A stretch of DNA of 64,000 bases from Myxococcales bacterium (GTDB lineage Bacteria > Myxococcota_A > Polyangia > Nannocystales > Nannocystaceae): NCBI GenBank assembly GCA_020633335.1, contig JACKDU010000006.1:372001-436000 (forward strand), read 5' to 3'. Both the position numbers and the translations under genes were made by a program. The notes under the pieces are model-generated. The model saw only the letters and a list, made by a program, of their open reading frames with translations, ran no database searches and was not told the origin of the DNA. Shown here in pieces: positions 42,915 to 51,503 of this stretch. Position 1 is the stretch's first letter. Every line of letters begins with the position of its first letter.

Positions 42915-44258
42915 GTGCGACTCCCACCAGGACCCCGCGGGGTGGTGCAGGTCTGGCCGCAGGCGAAGGGCTTCGCCGCCGATCCGGTCGGGGCGATGGC
43001 CGCGATCCACCGGCGCTACGGGCCGGTCGCCTGCATGCGGATCCTCGGCGACCTCCTGGTCTTCGTCGCCGAGCCCGAGCTCGTCGGCGAGGTGCTCCTC
43101 GATCGCGAGGGGATCTTCATCAAGGACAAGGTCACCCACAGCCTCGGGCGCTTCCTCGGGCAGGGGCTCTTGACCAGCGAGAACCCGCTCTGGCGACGGC
43201 AGCGGCGGCTGATCGCGCCCTCGCTCACCCGCCGCCACATCGAGCTCTACGCCGGGGCGATGGCCCGCGCCGCCGATCGCTACGCGCGCGCGCGGGTCGA
43301 CGGCGAGCTCCGCGATCTCCACGCCGACATGACCGCCGTGACCCTCGAGATCGTCGTCGAGACCCTCTTCGGCGCCTCGTTCACCGGCAGCGTCGAGCTC
43401 GTCGGTCAGATGATGGACGCGGTGATGCACAACTTCGAGCGGGTCTCCCGCTCGTGGAAGCGCAAGCTCCCGGAGTGGGCGCCGGTGCGCGAGCGGAGGT
43501 CGATGGACGCGGCCGCCGGGGTCCTCGACGCGATGGTCCTCGAGATCATCCGCGAGCGCCGGGCGAGCGGCGTCCTCGGCGACGATCTCCTCTCGCGCCT
43601 GATCGCCGCCCGCGACGACGCCGGCTCGGGGATGAGCGACGAGCAGCTCCGCGACGAGGCGATCACCCTCTTCGTCGCCGGCCACGAGACCACGGCCAAC
43701 GCCCTGACCTTCGCGCTCATGCTCCTCGCCGAGCACCCCGAGGAGGACGCGCGCCGGCGGGCGGAGTGCGCCGCCGTCCTCGGCGATCGCCTGCCGGGCG
43801 TCGCCGACCTCCCGCGCCTCCGCCAGAGCGAGGCGGTGATCAAGGAGTCGCTCCGCCTCTACCCGCCGGCCTACCTCTTCGGCCGCGAGTCGACCCGCGC
43901 GTTCCACCTCGGCCCCTGGCTGCTGCCGCCCGGGACCACCTTCCTGATGGCGCCCGGGGTGCTCCACGCCGATCCCCGCTTCTTCGACGACCCCGCGGCC
44001 TTCCGCCCCGCGCGCTGGCTCGACGGCTCCGCCGACGCGGCCCCGCGCCACGCCTACGTGCCCTTCGGCGGCGGCGCGCGGATCTGCGTGGGCAACCACT
44101 TCGCGATGATGGAGGCGATCCTCTGCCTCGCGGTCTTCGGCCAGCACCTCCGCCTCGAGCGGGTCGATCGTCGGCCGCTGCCGCTGCAGGCGGCGGTCAC
44201 CCTGCGGCCGGCCGCGCCGCTGCGGATGCGAGTGCGCCGGGGCCCGCCCCCGCCCTAG
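42915..44258 (+). CDS. Cytochrome P450
   Basis: 447 residues from GTG 42915. All P450 landmarks are present: I-helix AGHETTANALTFAL (oxygen-activating Thr), K-helix ESLR (ExxR), the PERF-like FRPARWL, and the heme loop FGGGARICVGNHFAMME with the thiolate Cys. The N-terminal PPGPRG is like microsomal or CYP102-type enzymes. No membrane anchor is seen, so it is soluble. The substrate is unknown, and redox partners are not encoded nearby. It is divergent from a TPR kinase and convergent with a 63-aa gene. Confidence 0.95.
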   Translation: MRLPPGPRGVVQVWPQAKGFAADPVGAMAAIHRRYGPVACMRILGDLLVFVAEPELVGEVLLDREGIFIKDKVTHSLGRFLGQGLLTSENPLWRRQRRLIAPSLTRRHIELYAGAMARAADRYARARVDGELRDLHADMTAVTLEIVVETLFGASFTGSVELVGQMMDAVMHNFERVSRSWKRKLPEWAPVRERRSMDAAAGVLDAMVLEIIRERRASGVLGDDLLSRLIAARDDAGSGMSDEQLRDEAITLFVAGHETTANALTFALMLLAEHPEEDARRRAECAAVLGDRLPGVADLPRLRQSEAVIKESLRLYPPAYLFGRESTRAFHLGPWLLPPGTTFLMAPGVLHADPRFFDDPAAFRPARWLDGSADAAPRHAYVPFGGGARICVGNHFAMMEAILCLAVFGQHLRLERVDRRPLPLQAAVTLRPAAPLRMRVRRGPPPP

Positions 44259-44265
44259 CCCGAGC

Positions 44266-44457
44266 TCATTCGGGGTGGGTCGCCTCGTGGTGGATCTGGC
44301 GCTCGATCGCCGTCCGGACGACGTCGAGGGAGAGGAGGTTGTGGGCGATCTGGCCGAAGAGCGCGAGCTCCTCCGGCGTCGACTTGCTGCTCCGGAGCTT
44401 GCTGAGGACCCGCTTGACAGTACGGATGATCTCTTTCTGGGTGTGTGTGGGCTCCAT
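44266..44457 (-). CDS. 63-residue helical protein of unknown function
   Basis: MEPTHTQKEIIRTVKRVLSK at the start, then helical sequence with LALFGQIAHNLLSLDVVRTAIERQIHHEA. No signal peptide or membrane segment. The reading frame is real by two signs: a TAGCGT hexamer 6 bases before ATG 44457, and a regular amphipathic pattern. It ends 8 bases from the P450 stop. I do not recognise it; short helical proteins of this sort are often regulators or binding partners, but nothing here shows that. Confidence 0.6.
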   Translation of the reverse strand: MEPTHTQKEIIRTVKRVLSKLRSSKSTPEELALFGQIAHNLLSLDVVRTAIERQIHHEATHPE

Positions 44458-44463
44458 GGGTCG

Positions 44464-44469
44464 ACGCTA
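44464..44469 (-). promoter_or_regulatory. Putative -10 hexamer, leaderless start at 44457
   Basis: TAGCGT on the minus strand followed by 6 bases and ATG 44457. Confidence 0.45.
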
Positions 44470-44625
44470 CGCAGATCCGGGGGGATGACAACCTTCGATC
44501 GCGGGCCTCCCGCGCCCGCGGGCGCGTCCCTGGGCGCATGCAGGCGCGCGTCCCCGGGCGCCCGCGCACGCCGCCGGCCTGCGCGCCGGCGAAGGGCCCG
44601 CTGGTGGCCTTTGGCGAGTTCTTGA

Positions 44626-44631
44626 TACCCT
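44626..44631 (+). promoter_or_regulatory. Putative -10 hexamer, leaderless start at 44640
   Basis: TACCCT followed by 8 bases and ATG 44640. Confidence 0.45.
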
Positions 44632-44639
44632 GCGCGGGT

Positions 44640-47087
44640 ATGCCCGTCGCCCCGCGTCCCGCGCGTTCCCTCTCCACGCTCACGCTCGTCACGCTCCTCG
44701 CCGGGTGCTCGAGCGCGGATCCGGGCCCCGAAGAGACGGTCGGCGACGCGCGCTTCCACGCGACGATCCGCCGGACCGCCCACGGCGTCGCCCACATCGC
44801 CGCCGACGATCCGGCGTCGGCCGCCTTCGGCCAGGCCTACGCCTTCGCCGAGGATCACGCCTGCATCCTCGCCGATCAGATCCTCAAGGTGCGCTCGGAG
44901 CGGGCGCGCTTCCTCGGCCCGGGCGCGGGCGATCGCCACATCCGCTCGGACATCGGCTACCTCGCGCTCGGGGTCTACGCCGACGCCGAGGCGATGCTGG
45001 CGGCCCAGCCCGACGACGTGCGGGCGATCATCGAGGGCTACGTCGCCGGCTACAACGCGTTCATCGAGGACAAGGGGGTCGCGTCGATCCCCGGCTACTG
45101 CCGCGGCGCCGAGTGGGTCCGGCCGATCACCGAGGTCGACCTCGCGGCCTACTACGTCAGCCTCGGGCTGGTCGCCAGCGGGGTCCAGCTCGTCGACTAC
45201 ATCGCCGACGCCCAGCCGCCGGGCGCCGGCCTCACGCTCCCCGGGCGCCCCGCCAAGGACATGCGGGCGGCCGCCGACTCCGGGATCGGCTCCAACGGCT
45301 GGGCGATCGGCGCCGACAAGTCCGAGGGCGGGCGGGGGATGGTCGTCGCCAACCCGCACTTCCCCTGGCTCGGCGAGCTCAAGCTCTGGGAGAGCCAGGT
45401 CACCGTCCCCGGCGACGTCAACGTCTACGGCGCCAGCCTCATCGGCGTCCCCGGGGCGCTGATCGGCTTCAACGAGGACGTCGCCTGGACCCACACCTTC
45501 TCGGTCGAGGGCAAGCGCTTCACCCTCTACACCCTCGACCTCGTCCCCGGCGAGCCGACCAAGTACTACTACGACGGCGCGGTCCGGGAGATGACCCCGC
45601 AGGAGTACACGATCCAGGTCAAGGGCGACGACGGCTCCCTCAGCGAGTACAAGCGCACCCTCTGGTTCACCCACTACGGGCCGATGCTCAACGTCAACGA
45701 CTTCGGCTGGAGCGAGGAGATCGCGATCACCTACCGCGACGCCAACCACGCGAAGTACGGGCTCATCGAGCAGTGGCACCGGATGAACCGGGCGAAGTCG
45801 ATGGCCGAGTTCCAGCAGGCCTACGTCGACGTCGACGGGATCCCCTGGGTCCACACGATGGCCGCCGACCGCGAGGGCAACGTCTTCTACATCGACGGCG
45901 CGAGCACCCCGAAGGTCTCGCAGGCGACGGTCGACGCCTGGCAGAAGTCGCTCGACGACGGCGAGCTGGTGCCGCTCCTCCTCTGGGATCAGGCCGACGT
46001 GATCGTCCTCGACGGCTCGACCTCGGCCAACGAGTGGATCACCGATCCGGCGACCGGCAAGGCGACCGTGCCGATCACCGAGGTCCCCCAGCTCGCCGGC
46101 CGCCGCGACTTCGTGATGAACGCCAACGACTCGCACTGGCTCGCCAACCCCGCCCAGCCGCTGGTCGGCTACTCGCGCCTCCACGGCGGCGATCGTGAGC
46201 CACAGTCCCTGCGCACCCGGATGAACCTGACGATGCTCACCGAGGTCAGCCCCGGCGGCGCCTCGGGGGCCGACGGCCGCTTCAGCCTCGAGGAGCTCAA
46301 GGGGGCGATCCTCGGCAACCGGTCGATGAGCGCCGACCTCCTGCGGGCGGCGGTCGCCGAGCGCTGCAAGGGCGCGCCGGCGCAGATGATCGACGGCGAG
46401 GCGTACGAGCTCGGCGCCGCCTGCGGGCTCCTCGCGGGCTGGGACGGCCTCTACGACCTCGAGAGCGTCGGCGCGATCGTCTGGCGGGAGATGATGGGCT
46501 CCTTCAACGGCGAGCACACCAAGGACGCGGGGCCGCTCTTCCAGGTCGGCTTCGATCCCGACGCGCCGATCACCACCCCGAACACCCTCAAGCCGCCGCC
46601 GGCGAGCGGCACCGATCAGGTCCTCTTCAAGCTCGCCCAGGCGGTGAAGAACCTCGGCGAGGCCGGGATCGCGCTCGACACCCCGCTCGGCGAGGTGCAG
46701 TACGCCGAGCGCGGCGGCGAGCGGATCCCGCTCCACGGCGGCCAGGCGGCCGACGGGGTCGCCAACCAGGTCTTCTACGGCTCGCTGAGCACCGCCCTCG
46801 AGCCCGAGCCCTCGCGCGGCGATCCGATCAACCCGGTCACCGACCTCGCGCCGGGCGGCTACCTCGTGACCTACGGATCGAGCTTCATCATGACGATGGA
46901 GTTCACCGAAGAGGGCCCGCGGGGCGAGGCGATCCTGACCTACGGCCAGTCGGATGACGAGGCGTCGCCCTTCTACAACGACCAGCTCTGGCGCTTCTCG
47001 AACAAGGAGTGGCGGCCGATCCTCTTCACCGAGGAGGCGATCGCCGGCGACCCCGAGCTCAAGGAGTACGAGGTGCACGGCGGCTAG
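44640..47087 (+). CDS. Penicillin-acylase family lipoprotein (Ntn hydrolase; AHL-acylase-like)
   Basis: 815 residues. The signal peptide ends in the lipobox LLAGC. The alpha chain begins with RRTAHGVAHIAADDPASAAFGQAYAFAEDH, as in PvdQ/QuiP-type acylases. The autocatalytic cleavage site is GIGSNGWAIGADKS, where the Ser after Gly becomes the N-terminal nucleophile of the beta chain. The beta chain has NPHFPW, then TVPGDVNVYGASLIGVPGALIGFNEDVAWTHT (oxyanion-hole Val and Asn region) and NANDSHWLANP. Such enzymes hydrolyse acyl amides such as penicillin G, aculeacin or acyl-homoserine lactones. Being an envelope lipoprotein, it would act outside the cytoplasm. The substrate is not defined by sequence alone. 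Confidence 0.9.
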   Translation: MPVAPRPARSLSTLTLVTLLAGCSSADPGPEETVGDARFHATIRRTAHGVAHIAADDPASAAFGQAYAFAEDHACILADQILKVRSERARFLGPGAGDRHIRSDIGYLALGVYADAEAMLAAQPDDVRAIIEGYVAGYNAFIEDKGVASIPGYCRGAEWVRPITEVDLAAYYVSLGLVASGVQLVDYIADAQPPGAGLTLPGRPAKDMRAAADSGIGSNGWAIGADKSEGGRGMVVANPHFPWLGELKLWESQVTVPGDVNVYGASLIGVPGALIGFNEDVAWTHTFSVEGKRFTLYTLDLVPGEPTKYYYDGAVREMTPQEYTIQVKGDDGSLSEYKRTLWFTHYGPMLNVNDFGWSEEIAITYRDANHAKYGLIEQWHRMNRAKSMAEFQQAYVDVDGIPWVHTMAADREGNVFYIDGASTPKVSQATVDAWQKSLDDGELVPLLLWDQADVIVLDGSTSANEWITDPATGKATVPITEVPQLAGRRDFVMNANDSHWLANPAQPLVGYSRLHGGDREPQSLRTRMNLTMLTEVSPGGASGADGRFSLEELKGAILGNRSMSADLLRAAVAERCKGAPAQMIDGEAYELGAACGLLAGWDGLYDLESVGAIVWREMMGSFNGEHTKDAGPLFQVGFDPDAPITTPNTLKPPPASGTDQVLFKLAQAVKNLGEAGIALDTPLGEVQYAERGGERIPLHGGQAADGVANQVFYGSLSTALEPEPSRGDPINPVTDLAPGGYLVTYGSSFIMTMEFTEEGPRGEAILTYGQSDDEASPFYNDQLWRFSNKEWRPILFTEEAIAGDPELKEYEVHGG

Positions 47088-47114
47088 GCCGGCCGCGCGG
47101 AAGGAAAGGGCTCC

Positions 47115-49529
47115 GTGGACGACGATCGCCAGGGACGGCGCACCCTCTACGTCGGGATCTTCCTGGTCGCCCAGGCGACGCTGATCCTCGAGATCCTCCT
47201 GACCCGGATCACCTCGGTGATCGCCTGGTACCACCTCGCGTTCTTCGTGATCGCGCTGGCGATGCTGGGGATGACCGCGGGGGCGGTGCTGGTCTTCCTC
47301 CGCCCGGGCTGGTTCGCGCCGGCGGCGATCGGCCGCCGCCTCGCCGAGACCTCGCTCTGGGGGGCGATCGTCAGCCCGCTCGCGCTCGCCTGGGTGATGG
47401 CGTCGCCGCTGGTCCCGGTCACCGACTTCATGAGCTTCTTCGCGCTGGTCGGCACCGGGGCCGCGCTCGCGCTCCCCTTCGCCTTCTTCGGGGTCACCCT
47501 GACCCTCGCGCTGACCCGGGCCGGCCTGCCGCCGGGGCGGGCCTACGGCGTCGACCTCGTCGGCGCGGCCGCGGGCGCGCTGGCGGTGATCCCCCTCCTC
47601 GATCGCCTCGACGGCGGCTCGGCGGTCCTCGCCGCCGCCGCGGTCGCGGCCCTCGGCGCGGCCGCCTTCGCGATCGGCGCGCGCGAGCGCGGCCTCCTGG
47701 TCCGGGCCGGGATCGCGGCGACGCTCCTCATCGGCCTCGCCGGCCTCAACCACGCGGCCGAGGTCCCGCCGCTGCGGCCGGCCTGGGTGAAGGGCCAGCG
47801 CGAGGATCCGGCGACCCTCGAGATCGTCACCTGGAACACCCACTCGCGGGTCGACGTCTCGCCGGTCCTCCTCGAGGCGCCGATGTTCTGGGGGGCCGGC
47901 CGCAACATGCCGCCGGAGGCGATCACCCCGCGGCCGACCCGGACCCTGCGGATCGACGGGGCCGCGGCGACGCCGATGGTCGAGCTCGGCGCGGGCCCGG
48001 CCGATCACGCCTACCTCGACTGGGACGTGGCGACCTTCGCCCACCGGCTGCGGCCGCTGGGGCCGGCCGCGGTGATCGGCGTCGGCGGCGGGCGCGACGT
48101 CCTGGCGGCGCTCCGCAGCGGCCACGCGCCGGTCGTCGGCGTCGAGCTCAACCGCGACATCGTCGATCTCCACCGCGGGCGCCTCCGCGACTTCTCGGGG
48201 ATCGCCGGCCTCGAGGGGGTCGAGCTGGTCGCCGACGAGGCCCGCTCCTTCCTCACCCGCGATCGCCGGAGCTACGCGGTGATCACGATGTCGCTCATCG
48301 ACACCTGGGCGGCGACCGGCGCCGGCGCCTACTCGCTCTCGGAGAACGGCCTCTACACCGTCGAGGCCTGGGAGCGCTTCCTCGATCGCCTCGACCCCGA
48401 CGGGATCTTCACGGTCTCGCGCTGGTACCTCCGGGGCGCGCCCGGGGAGACCGCGCGGATGATCGCCCTGGCGATGGAGGCGCTCTGGCGCCGCGGCGTC
48501 GCCGATCCCCGCGCCCACATCATCGTCCTCCAGGAGAAGCGGACGGCGACCCTCCTCCTCTCGCCGACGCCCTTCAGCGACGCCGACCTCGATCAGATGC
48601 AGCGGGAGGCGGTGCGCCTCGGCTTCAACATGCTGATGACCCCGCGCAAGGCGCCGATCCACCCGCTCCTCGCCGAGCTGGCGGCGCTCCCGAGCCGGGA
48701 CGCGCTCGCCCGCTGGGCCGACGCGCAGCTCCTCGATCTCACCCCGCCGACCGACGCGCGCCCCTTCTTCTTCTCGATGCTGCGGCCGCAGACATGGCTC
48801 TTCGGACAGGTCGACACGGAGGGCCTCGATCACGGCTTCCTCGGCAACCTGCGGGCGACCCAGACGCTGGTCTACGCGACCCTCGCGTCGCTCCTGCTGA
48901 CGGTGATCGCCCTCCTGGTGCCGCTCGGGCTCCGTCGGCGCGAGCTCGCCGGGGTCCCGCGGGGGGCGCTCCTGGCCGCCTGCGCCTACTTCGGCCTCAT
49001 CGGCCTCGGCTTCATGTTCGTCGAGATCGGCCTCCTCTCGGTGGTCGGCGTCTTCCTCGGCCACCCGACCCTGGCGCTCGCGGTGGTCCTCGGCGGGATC
49101 ATCCTGGCGACCGGCGTCGGCTCGCTCCTCTCCTCGCGGATCCCGGTCGAGGAGGGGCGGCGGGCGTGGCTCTACCCGCTGATCCCGGCGCTCCTCATCG
49201 TCGCCGCCCGCCTCGCCGCCGAGCCGCTCACCGACGCCTTCGCGGCCTCGGGCGCGGGCGCGCGGATCGGCCTCTCGCTCGCGCTCATCGCCCCGCCGGC
49301 GCTGGGGATGGGCCTCGGCTTCCCGCTCGGCCTCCGCCTGGTCTCGGCCCGCGCGCTCGCGGTCGACCTCGGCCCCTGGCTCTGGGGGATCAACGGCGCC
49401 TTCGGGGTCTGCGCCAGCGGCCTCGCGCTCGCGGTGTCGATGATCGCCGGGGTGCCGACGACGATGACGATCGGCGCGCTCTGCTACCTCGCGCTCCTGC
49501 CGGCGACCGCCCTCCTCAGCCGCCGCTAG
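47115..49529 (+). CDS. Membrane-embedded spermidine-synthase-like methyltransferase-fold protein
   Basis: 804 residues from GTG 47115. Six N-terminal membrane helices (about 10-205: LVAQATLILEILLTRITSVIAW, FVIALAMLGMTAGAVLVFL and others) precede a cytoplasmic domain with the SAM/aminopropyltransferase fold: AAVIGVGGGRDVLAALRSGHAPVVGVELNRDIVDL and SYAVITMSLIDTWAATGAGAYSLSENGLYT (about 310-410). A second set of five to six helices ends the protein (about 570-800). This architecture matches the fused spermidine-synthase-like proteins of Proteobacteria and Myxococcota whose reaction is unproven. The usual DTxDP motif of true spermidine synthases is replaced (MSLIDTW), so polyamine synthesis should not be assumed. 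It starts 27 bases after the acylase gene and is probably cotranscribed with it. Confidence 0.82.
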   Translation: MDDDRQGRRTLYVGIFLVAQATLILEILLTRITSVIAWYHLAFFVIALAMLGMTAGAVLVFLRPGWFAPAAIGRRLAETSLWGAIVSPLALAWVMASPLVPVTDFMSFFALVGTGAALALPFAFFGVTLTLALTRAGLPPGRAYGVDLVGAAAGALAVIPLLDRLDGGSAVLAAAAVAALGAAAFAIGARERGLLVRAGIAATLLIGLAGLNHAAEVPPLRPAWVKGQREDPATLEIVTWNTHSRVDVSPVLLEAPMFWGAGRNMPPEAITPRPTRTLRIDGAAATPMVELGAGPADHAYLDWDVATFAHRLRPLGPAAVIGVGGGRDVLAALRSGHAPVVGVELNRDIVDLHRGRLRDFSGIAGLEGVELVADEARSFLTRDRRSYAVITMSLIDTWAATGAGAYSLSENGLYTVEAWERFLDRLDPDGIFTVSRWYLRGAPGETARMIALAMEALWRRGVADPRAHIIVLQEKRTATLLLSPTPFSDADLDQMQREAVRLGFNMLMTPRKAPIHPLLAELAALPSRDALARWADAQLLDLTPPTDARPFFFSMLRPQTWLFGQVDTEGLDHGFLGNLRATQTLVYATLASLLLTVIALLVPLGLRRRELAGVPRGALLAACAYFGLIGLGFMFVEIGLLSVVGVFLGHPTLALAVVLGGIILATGVGSLLSSRIPVEEGRRAWLYPLIPALLIVAARLAAEPLTDAFAASGAGARIGLSLALIAPPALGMGLGFPLGLRLVSARALAVDLGPWLWGINGAFGVCASGLALAVSMIAGVPTTMTIGALCYLALLPATALLSRR

Positions 49530-49535
49530 CGGGGC

Positions 49536-50705
49536 CTAGGGCGTGCGGGTGGCCACCCAGAAGGAGTCGGGCTCCCCCTCGGGCATCTCCTTCGAGTACC
49601 AGAAGCGGCTGAAGATCAGCGTGCAGCCGTCGCGGGTGATCGAGTGCGGGCAGGTGTGGAGCTCGGGCGCCTGAAGGACGTCGTGGTGGGTGAGCGGGCC
49701 CCACGGGCTCTGCCGGGTCGGGCGATCGACCTGGTACGTCGAGGACGCGCCGATGATCGTCTGGGCGTCGAGGATCTTCGGGTAGGTCGAGCCGAAGAAG
49801 AGGTGGAGGCCGTCGGGTGAGAGCGCCGGGCAGCTCATCAGGTGGGGGTAGGGGTCGGCGGTGATCTCGGGGATCGCCGCGGCGATCGGCGCGCTGAACT
49901 CGGTGAGCGGATCGCCCCCCTGCGGGCGCGTGCTCTCGAAGAGCCGCAGCGCCGGGGCGTTGTTGAAGTAGGGGTTCGCCGGGCCGTCGTTGCGCTCGAA
50001 GACGAGGACCCGGCCGTCCTCGCTCAGCGTCGGCGCTCGGTCGTTCTTCATCTGCACGTTGACCATCGATCCGACCGCGAGGGGGACCGTCCAGACGTCG
50101 CCCTGGAGGCGCGACACCCAGAGGTCGGCGCCGTCGAGCACGTCGACGCCGCCGCTGAGGAAGAGCTCCGCGGCGCCGACGATCGACGCGTGGTCGACCG
50201 CGCTGCCGAGGTTCGGCCAGGCGGCGAGCTGCTGGACGAAGGTGAAGGGCTGATCGAGGGCGGCGCGGCTCGCCAGGCGGGGGTAGCGGTCGCCCTCCAG
50301 CCCGGCCATGTAGACCATCGAGAGCCCGTCAGGGGCGATCCGGAAGGCGTGGCCTCCCGGCGCGATGTCGTTGATCGCGAGCGCCGAGACCTCCCAGGGG
50401 CTCGGATCGCCCCAGCAGTCGAGCGGGTCGCCGGTGGTCGGATCGCCGGTCGACGACGAGCTCGTGACGTCGCCGCTGCTGCTGACGCTCAGGTCGCCGG
50501 TCGACGCGGTCGTCGTCGCCTCGCCGCTCGAGCTCACGCTGCCCGCGCTGGTGCTCGCGCCGCTGGTCGAGGTCGTGGGCGGGCCCTGGGTCGCGGTCGA
50601 GGTCGGGGCCGTGCCGCCGCCGTCGAGATCGTAGGCCGGGTTGGGGAGCACGCAGGCGGAGGCGAGCCCCGCAGGCAGCGCCCAGCTCGCGTACCGCCGC
50701 AGCAT
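49536..50705 (-). CDS. Lipoprotein with Ser/Thr linker and PD40/beta-propeller-like domain
   Basis: 389 residues from ATG 50705, with TAGACT 7 bases upstream. The N-terminal signal (MLRRYASWALPAGLASAC) ends in a Cys, followed by about 65 residues of Ser/Thr/Gly/Asp linker (STGD units). The remainder has WD40-like beta-propeller repeats: FRIAPDGLSMVYMAG, PTLSEDGRVLVFER, PALSPDGLHLFFGS and SITRDGCTLIFSR. These are the PD40 motif, as in TolB-like propellers, which bind proteins or peptidoglycan-associated partners. Surface location is likely. The function is unknown. It ends 6 bases from the convergent stop of the spermidine-synthase-like gene. Confidence 0.85.
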   Translation of the reverse strand: MLRRYASWALPAGLASACVLPNPAYDLDGGGTAPTSTATQGPPTTSTSGASTSAGSVSSSGEATTTASTGDLSVSSSGDVTSSSSTGDPTTGDPLDCWGDPSPWEVSALAINDIAPGGHAFRIAPDGLSMVYMAGLEGDRYPRLASRAALDQPFTFVQQLAAWPNLGSAVDHASIVGAAELFLSGGVDVLDGADLWVSRLQGDVWTVPLAVGSMVNVQMKNDRAPTLSEDGRVLVFERNDGPANPYFNNAPALRLFESTRPQGGDPLTEFSAPIAAAIPEITADPYPHLMSCPALSPDGLHLFFGSTYPKILDAQTIIGASSTYQVDRPTRQSPWGPLTHHDVLQAPELHTCPHSITRDGCTLIFSRFWYSKEMPEGEPDSFWVATRTP

Positions 50706-50712
50706 CCCCGAG

Positions 50713-50718
50713 AGTCTA
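50713..50718 (-). promoter_or_regulatory. Putative -10 hexamer, leaderless start at 50705
   Basis: TAGACT on the minus strand followed by 7 bases and ATG 50705. Confidence 0.5.
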
Positions 50719-50771
50719 GAGCGATCGCGCGCGCGCGTCCCCTCCGCCCGCGCATGCGGCCGGCGGGCTGC

Positions 50772-50777
50772 TATTCT
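50772..50777 (+). promoter_or_regulatory. Putative -10 hexamer of tag
   Basis: TATTCT, 36 bases before ATG 50814, with GGGGGAG as a ribosome site. A conventional leader, unlike the neighbours. Confidence 0.4.
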
Positions 50778-50813
50778 GCGGCGAGGCGCGAAGTCGCGCC
50801 GGCGGGGGAGTCG

Positions 50814-51452
50814 ATGGCCGCGAAGCCAGACGGAATCGTGTTCGGTGCCGACGGGGTCGGCCGCTGCTGGTGGGCCGGCGAGCATGCCGACTACCAGCGC
50901 TACCACGACGAGGAGTGGGGGACGCCGGTCGCCGACGATCACCGCCTCTTCGAGAAGATCTGCCTCGAGGGCTTCCAGTCGGGGCTGAGCTGGCTGACGA
51001 TCCTCCGCAAGCGGGATCGCTTCCGCGAGGTCTTCCTCGGCTTCGACCCCGAAAAGGTCGCGCGGATGGGCCCGGCCGACGTCGAGCGCCTCCTCGCCGA
51101 TCCCGGGATCATCCGCCACCGCGGCAAGATCGAGGCGACCCTGAACAACGCCCGTCGGGTCTGCGAGCTCGTCGAGGCCGAGGGATCGCTCGCCGCCTTC
51201 ATCTGGCGCTTCCTGCCGCCGGCGAAGGAGCGGCCGCGCCGGCTCACCCGCGCGGCCCTCTCCGAGCTCGGCCAGACCCCGACGTCGAAGGCGCTGAGCA
51301 AGGAGCTGCGGCGCCGCGGCTTCGCCTTCGTCGGCCCGACCACCTGCTACGCGTTCATGCAGGCGATGGGGCTGGTCAACGATCACCTCGAGGGGTGCCC
51401 GGCGCGCGCCCGGGTGAGCGGGCTCCGCGAGCGCTTCGCCGTCCCCTCGTGA
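50814..51452 (+). CDS. tag: DNA-3-methyladenine glycosylase I
   Basis: 212 residues. Zinc ligands are in GRCWWAGEHADYQRYHDEEWG (Cys and His) and the C-terminal NDHLEGCPARA (His and Cys). The core has DDHRLFEKICLEGFQSGLSWLTILRKRDRFREVF and IRHRGKIEATLNNARRV, followed by FVGPTTCYAFMQAMGLV, the complete Tag pattern. It removes 3-methyladenine from alkylated DNA, starting base excision repair. Monocistronic, with its own promoter and ribosome site. There is no ada or alkA gene nearby. Confidence 0.96.
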   Translation: MAAKPDGIVFGADGVGRCWWAGEHADYQRYHDEEWGTPVADDHRLFEKICLEGFQSGLSWLTILRKRDRFREVFLGFDPEKVARMGPADVERLLADPGIIRHRGKIEATLNNARRVCELVEAEGSLAAFIWRFLPPAKERPRRLTRAALSELGQTPTSKALSKELRRRGFAFVGPTTCYAFMQAMGLVNDHLEGCPARARVSGLRERFAVPS

Positions 51453-51490
51453 GGGGGGCGCCGCCCTCACCCGCGGGCGGGCGGCGCTGG

Positions 51491-51496
51491 TACCCT
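51491..51496 (+). promoter_or_regulatory. Putative -10 hexamer, leaderless GTG at 51504
   Basis: TACCCT followed by 7 bases and GTG 51504. Confidence 0.5.
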
Positions 51497-51503
51497 CCCT
51501 GCC

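Noticed and set aside
42807..49064. Minus-strand open frame of about 2,085 codons
   Set aside because: It lies opposite clear genes (P450, acylase, spermidine-synthase-like) and has Arg/Asp/Gly/Val-rich composition with no domain. It is an antisense shadow caused by GC-rich codons.
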